Shown here in pieces: positions 35,068-42,614 of a stretch of 61,513 nt of DNA (within the stretch, counting starts at the first letter, position 1; every line of letters starts with the position of its first letter). The DNA is from DASTPP01 sp035762175. Its GTDB lineage: Bacteria > Myxococcota_A > Polyangia > Polyangiales > Polyangiaceae. The stretch lies in assembly GCA_035762175.1 (NCBI GenBank), contig DASTPP010000117.1, forward strand, positions 1 to 61,513. The letters run 5' to 3'. The notes under the pieces were generated by a model. The model was not told the DNA's origin, ran no database searches, and saw nothing but the letters and a program-made list of their open reading frames with translations. Position numbers and translations under genes: made by a program.

Positions 35068-36177
35068 ATGCTGAACGAACAGATCTTGGCCGCGTTCGAA
35101 GCGCAGCGCCCCGCGCTCGACCGGCTGCGCGAGCACCTGCACGCCGAGCTCTCGGCCGCCCTCGCGGCCCGGCGCGTCGAGGTGAACTTCGTCACGAGCC
35201 GGGTCAAGTCGCCCGAGAGCCTGCGCAAGAAGATCGCGCGGCCCGACAAGACCTACCGCCGCCTCTGGGACGTGACCGACCTCGTCGGCCTGCGCGTCGC
35301 CACCTACTTCGAAGACTCGATCCAAGACGTCGCCCGGCTCGTCGAAGAGATGTACCGGGTCGACTTCGGGCAGAGCGCCGACAAGCTGCGCTTCACCGAC
35401 TACGGCAAGTTCGGCTACCGCTCGCTGCACTACGTGTGCGCGCCGCCCTCGGCCGGCGTGGCGACGCGGGTCGACCCGGCCTGCCGGTTCGAGATTCAGG
35501 TGCGCACGTCGCTGCAGCACGCCTGGGCCGAGGTCGAGCACGATCTCGGCTACAAGGCCGAGGGCTCGGTGCCCGAGGCGATCCGGCGGCGGCTCAGCCG
35601 CATCGCGAGCCTGCTCGAGCTGGCCGACCAAGAGTTCGTGTCGATCCGGCACGATCTTAGCCGCTACCAGCGCGAGATCTGCGAAGAGCTGGCGCACCCG
35701 AGCCGCCCGCTGCCCCTCGACGCCGTCGCCCTCGCCGCGCTCGCGCAGAGCCCCGCCGTGCAGACCCTCGACGAGGCCATCGCGCGCGCCCTGCGCCGCC
35801 CGCTCGGCGACGAGGTCTACTCGCCCGAGTACCTCGTCAAGCTCTTGCAACTCGCGGGGCTCGGCACGACGCGAGAGCTCCAAGATGCGCTCTCGCGGCA
35901 TGGTGGGCAGGTCCTTTCGGCGGTCGAGCCCTACTTTCAGTTCACCGAGCGCGCCTGGCAGATGACGGCCCAGAGCCTCGCCGCCGTCGACCGCTGCTAT
36001 AGCCTCTTCTTTCTCGCCCACGTCGCCGTGCTCTGCGGCCCCGAGCTCGGCATCAACAAGGTGACGAAGCTGCAGCAGCTCTACCTGCGGCTCGACTACC
36101 CGGGCGACGAGCGGGCGGCGCAGCAGGTGGCGAGCGGCCTGGTCGAGGCCCTCGTGCCCGCGCTGCCCCCGCCCTGA
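35068..36177 (+). CDS. RelA/SpoT-domain protein, probable (p)ppGpp synthetase
   Basis: Protein of 369 aa with ATG at 35068. The RelA/SpoT synthetase motifs are RVKSPESLRKKI, DLVGLRVATYF, GKFGYRSLHYV and EIQVRTSLQHAWAEVEHDLGYK, all highly conserved in (p)ppGpp synthetases. There is no HD hydrolase domain and no TGS/ACT regulatory region, so it resembles the small alarmone synthetases, though with an extra C-terminal helical region (about 200-369). It would make (p)ppGpp or a related alarmone from GTP/GDP and ATP. No neighbour suggests a toxin-antitoxin arrangement. Family certain, product inferred. Confidence 0.92.
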   Translation: MLNEQILAAFEAQRPALDRLREHLHAELSAALAARRVEVNFVTSRVKSPESLRKKIARPDKTYRRLWDVTDLVGLRVATYFEDSIQDVARLVEEMYRVDFGQSADKLRFTDYGKFGYRSLHYVCAPPSAGVATRVDPACRFEIQVRTSLQHAWAEVEHDLGYKAEGSVPEAIRRRLSRIASLLELADQEFVSIRHDLSRYQREICEELAHPSRPLPLDAVALAALAQSPAVQTLDEAIARALRRPLGDEVYSPEYLVKLLQLAGLGTTRELQDALSRHGGQVLSAVEPYFQFTERAWQMTAQSLAAVDRCYSLFFLAHVAVLCGPELGINKVTKLQQLYLRLDYPGDERAAQQVASGLVEALVPALPPP

Positions 36178-36198
36178 GCCGCCCGCCCGCGCGGGCGC

Positions 36199-37416
36199 TC
36201 ACAAGAAGCAGCGCCCCTCGCCCCGGTAGGTCGGCGCCCGGCCCTCGAGCGCGTCGCCCCGCACGAGGTAGAGCTCGTCGAAGCGCTCGCAGAGCTCGCC
36301 CGCCTTGGCGTGCCGAAAGTACACGCGGTCGCCGACGCGCAGGCCGTCGGCGGCGGGGCCGAGCAGCGGGGTCTGCACCTCGCCCGCGCCTTCTCGCGGG
36401 TCGAGGCGCAGGCCCGCCGGCAGGAAGGGCGAGGGCAGGCGGTCGGCGCCGGCCGCGCCCGAGGCGACGTAGCCGCCGCCCAGCACCGTGACGGCGCCGG
36501 GGCCGGGGCGCCGCACCACCGGCAGCGCGAAGAGCGCGGCCGGCTCGACCGAGAAGCCGCGGTAGGCGTCGAAGAGGGTGGGGCCGAAGAGCCCCGAGCC
36601 CGCCGCCAGCTCGGTCACCGCGGGCTCGGCCGCCGTGCGCTCGAGGCTGCCGGTGCCGCCGCCGTTGACGAACTCGAGCGGCGCGATCGCCCGCACCGCG
36701 CGCACGATCTCGGCGCGCCGCGCGGCGAGCTCGGCGGCCGACCGCCGCTGCATCGCCCGCACCGCCGCGCCGACGAGCCGCCGCCCCGGCGGCTCGTCGG
36801 CGAGCCCCGCGATCTGCGCCTCGTAGGCCATCAGGCCCACCAGCTTCAGGTAGGGGCGGCGCGCGATCTCGGCGGCGAAGCGCGCCGCCTGGGCCGGCGC
36901 GTGCAGCGGCGAGCGCTTGACGCCGAGGTGCAGCCTGCCCCCCATCGGCCGGAAGCTCGCGTCGACGTCGAGGCAGACCCGCACCGGGCGCTCGCGTGAC
37001 GCGCCCGCCGACGCGATGAGGTCGAGCTGCGCGGGGGCGTCGACCGTCAAGGTCACCCGCGCCGGCGCGTCGGCCGGCCGCGCGACGAGGCGACCGAGCG
37101 CCCCCCGGTCGACCGTCGGGTAGGCCACGAGCACGTCGTCGAAGCCGCCCTCGGCCAGCCACAGCGCCTCGGGCAGCGTGAAGGCCATCAGGCCGCGAAA
37201 GCCCGCCTCGCCCGCGAGCAGGCGGCGCAAGAGCTCGCGGCAGCGCACCGACTTGGTCGCCACGCGGATGGGCCGCCCGGCCGCGCGCCGGCGCAGGTCG
37301 GCCGCGTTGCGGAAGAAGGCGTCGAGATCGAGGCAGGCGTAGGGCGGGTCGAGGGCCCCGAGCGCCCGGTCGAGCCGCGCGCGCAGGGCCGGGTCGGGCG
37401 CCCCGCGCCGGCTCAC
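36199..37416 (-). CDS. PLP-dependent amino acid deaminase/aldolase
   Basis: Enzyme of 405 aa with a GTG start that overlaps the stop of the oxidase gene as GTGA. It has an alanine-racemase-like barrel with the PLP Lys55 in RVATKSVRC, phosphate-binding FVNGGGTGS, and a C-terminal DSD1-like beta domain ending in VYFRHAKAGELCERFDELYLV, which usually carries the metal-binding His/Cys pair (here His and Cys). This arrangement is that of D-threonine aldolase/D-serine dehydratase relatives. The natural amino acid substrate is unknown. The gene pair with the FAD oxidase suggests linked chemistry; the function of the pair is inference. Confidence 0.88.
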   Translation of the reverse strand: MSRRGAPDPALRARLDRALGALDPPYACLDLDAFFRNAADLRRRAAGRPIRVATKSVRCRELLRRLLAGEAGFRGLMAFTLPEALWLAEGGFDDVLVAYPTVDRGALGRLVARPADAPARVTLTVDAPAQLDLIASAGASRERPVRVCLDVDASFRPMGGRLHLGVKRSPLHAPAQAARFAAEIARRPYLKLVGLMAYEAQIAGLADEPPGRRLVGAAVRAMQRRSAAELAARRAEIVRAVRAIAPLEFVNGGGTGSLERTAAEPAVTELAAGSGLFGPTLFDAYRGFSVEPAALFALPVVRRPGPGAVTVLGGGYVASGAAGADRLPSPFLPAGLRLDPREGAGEVQTPLLGPAADGLRVGDRVYFRHAKAGELCERFDELYLVRGDALEGRAPTYRGEGRCFL

Positions 37417-38747
37417 GCCTCGGCCCCCCGCGAAGCCCCCCGCGCCGCGCCGAGCACGCGCTCGATGGCGGGCGTCGTGAAGAGCCCGCCCGGGTCGAGC
37501 CGCGCGCGCGCGGCCTGAAAGCGCGCCCATTCGGGGTAGAGCGCCGCGAGCTCGGTCGCCCCGAGCGAGTGCCGCTTGCCCCAGTGCGGCCGGCCGCCAT
37601 GCTCGGCGAAGATGGACTCGGCGAGGGCGAAGTACTCGCGCCAGGGCGTGCCCGTGTAGGCGTGCACCGCGACGTAGCAGCTCTCGCGCCCGTACGAGGG
37701 GCTGAGCCAGGCGTCGTCGGCGGCCGAGAAGCGCACCTCGACGGGGAAGTTCACCATCAGCGCGCGCTCGCGCACGCCGGCCAAGAGCGCGCGCAGTGCC
37801 GGCGCCCCCGCCGCCCGCGGCAGCGCGTACTCGGTCTCGGTGAAGCGCACGAGGCGGGGGCTGGCGAAGACCCGATCGCTGCGGTCGACGCGCTCGGACG
37901 AGCCGGCGAAGCGGGTCGAGAGGCGGTTGAGCGCCGGCACGAGCCCGGGCGCCCGGCGGCCGAGCCGGAGCGAGGCGTCGAGCAGGGCGTTCTCGAGCAC
38001 GAGCGCCTCGGCGCGGTGGGCCGCATTGCGCAGCGCCTGGGCGGGCCGCTCGGTGCGGCGGTTGGTGCGCGTGAGCGCGACGTCGGTGTGCGGGAAGACG
38101 AAGAACTCGAAGTGCTCGGCCGCGAGCGCCCGCCCTTCGAGCCCGTCGAGCAGCGGCCCGAGCGGCTCGGTGCCCCGCGCGGCGAGCAGGTTGAAGGCCG
38201 GCACGCAGCGCAGGGTCACGTCGACCACCACCCCGAGCGCCCCGACCGACACCCGCGCGGCCCGCAAGAGGTCGGCCTCGGGGCCCGCGGCCGAGCAGGC
38301 GACGAGCGAGCCGTCGGCCCGCGCGATCGTCATCGCCTCGACCCCCGCCGACAGGTTCGGCAGCCCCGCCCCCGTGCCGTGCGTGCCCGTCGCCAGCGCG
38401 CCGCCGAGCGTCTGCGCGTCGATGTCGCCCAGGTTCGGCAGCGCCAGCCCCTCGGCCGCGAGCGCCGCGCTGAGCTCGTGCAGCGTGATGCCCGCCTCGA
38501 CCCGCACGAGGCGCCCGCCCCGGTCGACCTCGAGCACGCGCTTCATGCGGTCGAGCACGAGCAGGCAGCCCTCGGTCAGCACCACGTCGCTGAACGAGTG
38601 CCCGCTGCCGGCCACCCGCACCTTGAGCCCCTCGCGCCCGGCGCGCACGAGCGCCTCGCACACCTCGCCCGCGTCGGCCGGCCGCACGACGCGCGCCGGC
38701 GAGCAGCGCTGGTCGCCCGCCCAGTTCTGCCAGACCCCGGTGCTCAC
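37413..38747 (-). CDS. FAD-binding sugar-1,4-lactone oxidase (D-arabinono-lactone oxidase type)
   Basis: Flavoprotein of 444 aa, GTG start chosen because homologues begin near WQNWAGDQRC. The FAD site is VRVAGSGHSFSDVV with His50, the residue that covalently holds FAD in this family. TLGGALATGTHGTG and a C-terminal ALO domain with GRPHWGKRHSLG complete the fold. The reaction would be oxidation of an aldonolactone or polyol using O2 with release of H2O2. It overlaps the PLP gene by four bases, so the two are coupled. The oxygen and substrate specificity is inference. Confidence 0.92.
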   Translation of the reverse strand: MSTGVWQNWAGDQRCSPARVVRPADAGEVCEALVRAGREGLKVRVAGSGHSFSDVVLTEGCLLVLDRMKRVLEVDRGGRLVRVEAGITLHELSAALAAEGLALPNLGDIDAQTLGGALATGTHGTGAGLPNLSAGVEAMTIARADGSLVACSAAGPEADLLRAARVSVGALGVVVDVTLRCVPAFNLLAARGTEPLGPLLDGLEGRALAAEHFEFFVFPHTDVALTRTNRRTERPAQALRNAAHRAEALVLENALLDASLRLGRRAPGLVPALNRLSTRFAGSSERVDRSDRVFASPRLVRFTETEYALPRAAGAPALRALLAGVRERALMVNFPVEVRFSAADDAWLSPSYGRESCYVAVHAYTGTPWREYFALAESIFAEHGGRPHWGKRHSLGATELAALYPEWARFQAARARLDPGGLFTTPAIERVLGAARGASRGAEA

Positions 38748-38984
38748 GGCGCGCCCCCCTCGCGCCCGCCGGGGGCGCCATCGCGGGGCAATACGGGCCA
38801 GACAAAGCCCGGGGCGGGGGCTCGGGGGGCGGGCAGGCGATCGTTCACAGGGACGAGCATAGCGCACGCGCCCCGGACGCCACCCCGAGTCGCTTCGGGG
38901 CGCGGCGCCGGGCGGGTCGGCTCGGACTCGGCAGAAAGTGCACGCGACCACGCAACCGGGCCCCAGGCCGGCCGAAGGGAGGAC

Positions 38985-39176
38985 ATGAAACCCACCTACG
39001 TCTGGCACAACGTCGGCCGCTACTCAGGCTTCCTCGCCCTCGCCCCCCGGGCCGATCGGCCCTTCGGGCTGCTCTCGCTCTACGTCGTCGCGTCCCGCTC
39101 CGAGCGCCGCACCGTCGCGTGGTGGGAGACGCGCGAGGGCCTCTTCTTGTGCTTCGCCGAGGTCGGCAGCGCCTGA
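38985..39176 (+). CDS. Small AWWE-motif protein, paralogue of the one at 53585
   Basis: 63-aa protein with a strong ribosome-binding site GGGAGGAC before the ATG. It reads MKPTYVWHNVGRYSGF..., then TVAWWETREGLFLCFAEVGSA at the end. The C-terminal half aligns with the 64-aa protein at 53585 (TLAWWELDDGRLVRLAEVGLA), so the two are clearly related, 14 kb apart. No known family is recognised. No signal peptide or membrane segment. It is alone between a minus-strand oxidase gene and a small exported ORF. Both the ribosome-binding site and the paralogue argue that it is real. Confidence 0.75.
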   Translation: MKPTYVWHNVGRYSGFLALAPRADRPFGLLSLYVVASRSERRTVAWWETREGLFLCFAEVGSA

Positions 39177-39246
39177 GCTCCGCCCCCCGCCCCGGCGGGG
39201 CCCTCGCGTTGCGGCGGGGGCGGGCATATGACAGGGTAGTTCCGAA

Positions 39247-39657
39247 GTGCGCGCGCGAGAGTCGACCGCAAGAGCGCTGCCCCTCGGGGCGCTGCGCTGC
39301 TTCGTTGCGGTCCTCTTGTGCCTGCTGGCCCGGGCGCCCGCGGCGTCGGCACCGACCTGGCTCCGCGCGCCGTCGGGCCCTTCGTCGCGCGGCGACGAGG
39401 CCGTCGGGGTGGCGCTCGCTCGCGCCCCCGGCCCCTCGCTCGATCGGGGCGCGTCCAAGGCGGCGCACGCCGACGCGCGCGAGGCGGGCGACCAGGGCGG
39501 CCTCGGGCCCTTCTTGCCCCCGCCCGCGTTGCCGCTGCCCGTGGGCGCTGGCGCGTGGTCTGCCTTCGCCGACCGCTCGGTCGCCTCGCCGAGCGCCCGC
39601 CCTTCGCTCCTGCGCCCCGTCGCGCGGGCGCCGCCGGCCTTGCGACGACCGGCCTGA
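39247..39657 (+). CDS. Small putative exported protein
   Basis: 136 aa with a GTG start. The N-terminal LPLGALRCFVAVLLCLLA looks like a signal peptide ending near APAASA. The rest is Ala/Pro/Ser/Arg low complexity with no cysteine lipobox and no recognised motif. I keep it only because of the signal-like N-terminus. It may be spurious in this composition. Confidence 0.35.
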   Translation: MRARESTARALPLGALRCFVAVLLCLLARAPAASAPTWLRAPSGPSSRGDEAVGVALARAPGPSLDRGASKAAHADAREAGDQGGLGPFLPPPALPLPVGAGAWSAFADRSVASPSARPSLLRPVARAPPALRRPA

Positions 39658-39813
39658 GGCGACGAACCGCTCGGCATGAGCCGGGCGTGGCGCGCGCTTG
39701 CTCTGGCGTGGGCCGGGGCGAGGGCGCCATCGCTCACCTCCGGCGACGAGCAGCACCCCCCGCGGCCCGGTCGGGCACGCGAGGCGGCGGACACCTCCGA
39801 CCGGGCGCGACGC

Positions 39814-39882
39814 GCGCCCCTGCGAGCGTGGGCCCGCGGCGGAAGGCTTCTGCGCGGCGCCGGCCCACGCTCGCACGGGCGC
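39814..39882. other. Long stem-loop, 21-base arms with one mismatch
   Basis: The left arm 39814-39834 (GCGCCCCTGCGAGCGTGGGCC) and right arm 39862-39882 pair over 21 positions with a single mismatch, leaving a 27-base loop. Far longer than the random hairpins common in this GC content. Confidence 0.7.
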
Positions 39883-39958
39883 CCGCCCTCCGCCCGGCCC
39901 CGGCTCGCTCGCGCTAGCGCGAGCGGCGTCCGCCCTCGCCCCCCGCCGGGACGAACCG

Positions 39959-39978
39959 CGGCCCTCACGCGAGGGCCG
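39959..39978. terminator. Perfect 8-bp hairpin, possible terminator
   Basis: CGGCCCTC and GAGGGCCG enclose the four-base loop ACGC. No T-run follows, so a Rho-independent role is unproven. It lies about 90 bases before the small membrane protein gene. Confidence 0.3.
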
Positions 39979-40070
39979 AACGCCCCCGTCTCGAACCCTA
40001 CGCACGCACGATCGCGCCGGGCGCCGGCCGCCCGGCCGCGCGCGTGCCGACGCCATCGGAGCATCCATTC

Positions 40071-40436
40071 ATGAAAGCGAAAGAACTCTCGGGCACCGCC
40101 CTGACCTTCGCCGGCCTCGCGGCCGGCATCTTCGGGGCGATGCAAGCGTCGGACGGCCAGGCCTGGCCGCTCGGCGTGCCGCTCTGCCTGCTCGCCCTGC
40201 CGCTCTTGGTCATGGGCTATCGGCTGCTGCAGCTGCCGTCGTCGATGGCCGACGTCCCGCGGGGCTCGCTCGAGGGCGACCCCGCCCGATCGCGGCCGGG
40301 CGCCCGGCGGCCCGCCGCGGTTCGGCACGACGGCCTCGCCACCGAGCCCCGCGCGCCCCGCGCCGAGCCCTCCCCCGGCGGGGCGCGCCCCGTCGAGCCC
40401 GCGCCGGCGTCGCCCGCCCAAGAGGCGGCCCCCTGA
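40071..40436 (+). CDS. Small two-helix membrane protein
   Basis: 121 aa with ATG after GGAG at nine bases. Two transmembrane stretches (GTALTFAGLAAGIFGAM and LGVPLCLLALPLLVMGYRLL) are followed by a disordered Pro/Ala/Arg cytoplasmic or exterior tail (about 55-121). No known family. The stop TGA overlaps a CTG that begins the CPBP frame, suggesting coupling. Confidence 0.65.
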   Translation: MKAKELSGTALTFAGLAAGIFGAMQASDGQAWPLGVPLCLLALPLLVMGYRLLQLPSSMADVPRGSLEGDPARSRPGARRPAAVRHDGLATEPRAPRAEPSPGGARPVEPAPASPAQEAAP

Positions 40437-41428
40437 GCGATCCGCAGCGCGAGCGCGCGTCGGCGGGCCTCGCCCTCTTCGTGGCGCTGTCGTTCCTCGG
40501 CTCGTGGTTCGTGGCGGCTTCGCTACGGGTCTTCGGGCTCACGGTCGCGCCTTCGGCCCTCGGCACCCGCCTGTTCACGACGTCGCTCCTTTACGCCGCG
40601 ACCATGGGCCTGCAGCCCCTCGTCGCGGCCTGGGTGGTGCGGCGCTGGGTCGACGCTCCCGACCGGCTCGACCTCGGCCTGCGCCCGGCCCGCTGGGCCT
40701 TCAGCCTCGTCGGGGCCCTCGGCGCCATGGGGGTCGCCGTGCTCGCCGCGCTCGCGGCGTCGCTCGCCGTCGCGCTCGGCGCCCTCGAGGCCTCGCCGCT
40801 CCACGGCAGCGCCGAGGCGGGGCTCGCGTCGGGCGGCCGTTCCGTGGCGGGGCTGATCGCGTTGACGGTCGCGTTCGCGGGCACGCTCGCGCTCGTCGGG
40901 GCGCAGGCCTTCGCCGAGGAGGTCGCCTGGCGCGGGTACTTCTTGCCGCGCTCGATGGAGCGGCTGGGCGAGTGGCGTGGCCTGCTCTTGCACGGCGCGG
41001 TGTGGGGGCTCTGGTACGCGCCGGTCTTGTTCTTCGCCAGCTACGGCTCGGTCGCGCCCTTCGCGTCGCTCGGCCGGGGCCTCGGCTTCGTGGTGACCTG
41101 CGCCCTGCTCGGCACCTTGCTCGGCTGGCTCCGGCTCGCGTCGCGGAGCGTCGTGCCCGTCGTGGTCGCCAACGTCACGCTCACGCTCGCCGCGGGCCTG
41201 CCCTACGTCGTGCACGGCGTCGACGCGGGCCTGCGCTCGGCGGCGTTCGGCCCCCCCGGCTGGCTCGTGCTGCTCGCGGCGATCGGGGGGCTCTGGCGAT
41301 CGCGGTGGCGGTCGGCGGTGCGGACGCCCGAGCCGCTGCCGGCCCCGGCCGAGGGGGCGCCGGTGCTGCACGTCGTCTGGTGGGTCCTGCCAGGGGGGCC
41401 GCCGCCCCGAGACCACGACCTCAACTGA
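40433..41428 (+). CDS. CPBP family intramembrane metalloprotease
   Basis: Membrane protease of about 331 aa. The motif EEVAWRGYFLPR (from about residue 162) and the second motif HGAVWGLWYAPVLF match the CAAX-protease/bacteriocin-processing family, with several transmembrane helices. No ATG or well-placed GTG is available. A CTG overlapping the previous stop, preceded by AAGAGG, is the best start by position, and a GTG at 40481 is an alternative; the exact start is uncertain. It ends converging with the universal stress gene, whose stop lies inside its last eight bases. Confidence 0.85.
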   Translation: MSDPQRERASAGLALFVALSFLGSWFVAASLRVFGLTVAPSALGTRLFTTSLLYAATMGLQPLVAAWVVRRWVDAPDRLDLGLRPARWAFSLVGALGAMGVAVLAALAASLAVALGALEASPLHGSAEAGLASGGRSVAGLIALTVAFAGTLALVGAQAFAEEVAWRGYFLPRSMERLGEWRGLLLHGAVWGLWYAPVLFFASYGSVAPFASLGRGLGFVVTCALLGTLLGWLRLASRSVVPVVVANVTLTLAAGLPYVVHGVDAGLRSAAFGPPGWLVLLAAIGGLWRSRWRSAVRTPEPLPAPAEGAPVLHVVWWVLPGGPPPRDHDLN

Positions 41429-42437
41429 GGCGCGGCGCCCGGCCGATTCCTGGCCGCGCCCGGCGCGGGCGGGATAACCCCGCCGCAGGCGGCGGGGCGT
41501 CGGGGCGGGTCACGAGCACGTCGCAGCTCGCCCCGCGCACCACCGCCTCGGCCACGCTACCGAGCAGCAGGCGCGAGACGCCCGCGCGCCCGCGCGAACC
41601 CACCGCGATCAGGTCCGCGTCGACGTCACTCGCCTCCTTGAGGATCGCTTCGGCCGCCGGCCGGGGGCGCGCCGAGAGCCGAAGGCCGGCCCCGGGCGCG
41701 TCGACCGAGGCGAGCCGGCGCCTCAGCCTGGCTACCGCCTCGTCGGCGTAGGCGGCCCGGTACCCGACGAGCTCGTGCGACGCGAGATCGATGGTCATCC
41801 TGGTCTCGAAGGGGATGGCGTACGCATGCATGGCCGCGACGAACTCGGCGCCGGGGCCCGCGATCTCGATCGCGAGCTCGGCGATCCGCGCCTCGCCCTC
41901 CGCCGCCTCGAGCTTGAGGGCGGCGAGCGGCCGGCGATAGCCCCCCGCCGCCGCGCGGTTCGCCACGAGCACGGGGGCGCAAGTCTTTTGGAGCACGGCG
42001 TCGATCGCCGACCCGAGCAGGAGCTCGCCGATGGGGCGCTCGCCGCGCCGGCCGAGCACGACGAGGTCGGCGTCGATCGCCCTGGCGATCCGCGCGATCT
42101 CGCGCCGGACGGGCCCGACGAGCAGGTACGTCTGCGACGCCGGGGCTCGACCGCCCGCGCGCCTGGCGATCTCGGTCAGGCGCTCGGCCTCGGCTCGCAG
42201 CGCCTCGCGGGCCGCGGGCTCGTCGCGATCGCCCGCGGCCGCGCCGGCCCCCTGCCGGACGTGCACGAGGTGCACGCGCGCGCCCTCGGACAGGGGCAAA
42301 ATTGCGGCGCGCTCGACCGCAGCCGTCGCCCCCGGAGAGAAGTCGGTCGCGACCAGCACGTCGCGCAGCGGCTTGCTCTCGGCGCGGCGCGCGACGGGAG
42401 CGCCCGACGAATTGGGGCGCGCCCGGGCCGTCGTCAT
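41421..42437 (-). CDS. Universal stress protein with two Usp domains
   Basis: Protein of 338 aa with two UspA folds in tandem. Domain 1 begins LRDVLVATDFSPGATAAVERA and contains the ATP-binding pattern G-2x-G-9x-GS in LGRRGERPIGELLLGSA. Domain 2 contains the same pattern in VGSRGRAGVSRLLLGSV. Both nucleotide sites look intact, so it probably binds ATP. The role in stress survival is family knowledge; the trigger is unknown. It is 177 bases downstream of the Kef antiporter gene on the same strand. Its 3' end overlaps the CPBP gene end by eight bases. Confidence 0.93.
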   Translation of the reverse strand: MTTARARPNSSGAPVARRAESKPLRDVLVATDFSPGATAAVERAAILPLSEGARVHLVHVRQGAGAAAGDRDEPAAREALRAEAERLTEIARRAGGRAPASQTYLLVGPVRREIARIARAIDADLVVLGRRGERPIGELLLGSAIDAVLQKTCAPVLVANRAAAGGYRRPLAALKLEAAEGEARIAELAIEIAGPGAEFVAAMHAYAIPFETRMTIDLASHELVGYRAAYADEAVARLRRRLASVDAPGAGLRLSARPRPAAEAILKEASDVDADLIAVGSRGRAGVSRLLLGSVAEAVVRGASCDVLVTRPDAPPPAAGLSRPRRARPGIGRAPRLS

Positions 42438-42614
42438 GTCCGAAATGATAGCAAGCGTCGTGCCCGGCCCGGGCCCTACGCGCGGGCGTGTCTGCTCCCC
42501 TTGGTGCCCCGCGCGGGCCCGCGCAGGCCGGCCCTCGTGCGCGCGGGTGCGGCGCCGGCGCGCGTCGAACGCACGCCCGGCGCCGCAGAGCCTGCGCCGC
42601 GCCGCTCGGCGCCC

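Larger units (their letters stand above)
39658..40070. other. 413-base intergenic region with two strong hairpins
   Basis: No credible gene. The open frame 39676-40074 on the plus strand is Arg/Pro/Ala low complexity. The region contains the 21-pair stem at 39814-39882 and the hairpin at 39959-39978, listed separately. Confidence 0.6.

Noticed and set aside
39676..40074. 132-codon open frame on the plus strand
   Set aside because: Arg/Pro/Ala low complexity without a signal peptide or good ribosome-binding site. It spans the long stem-loop.
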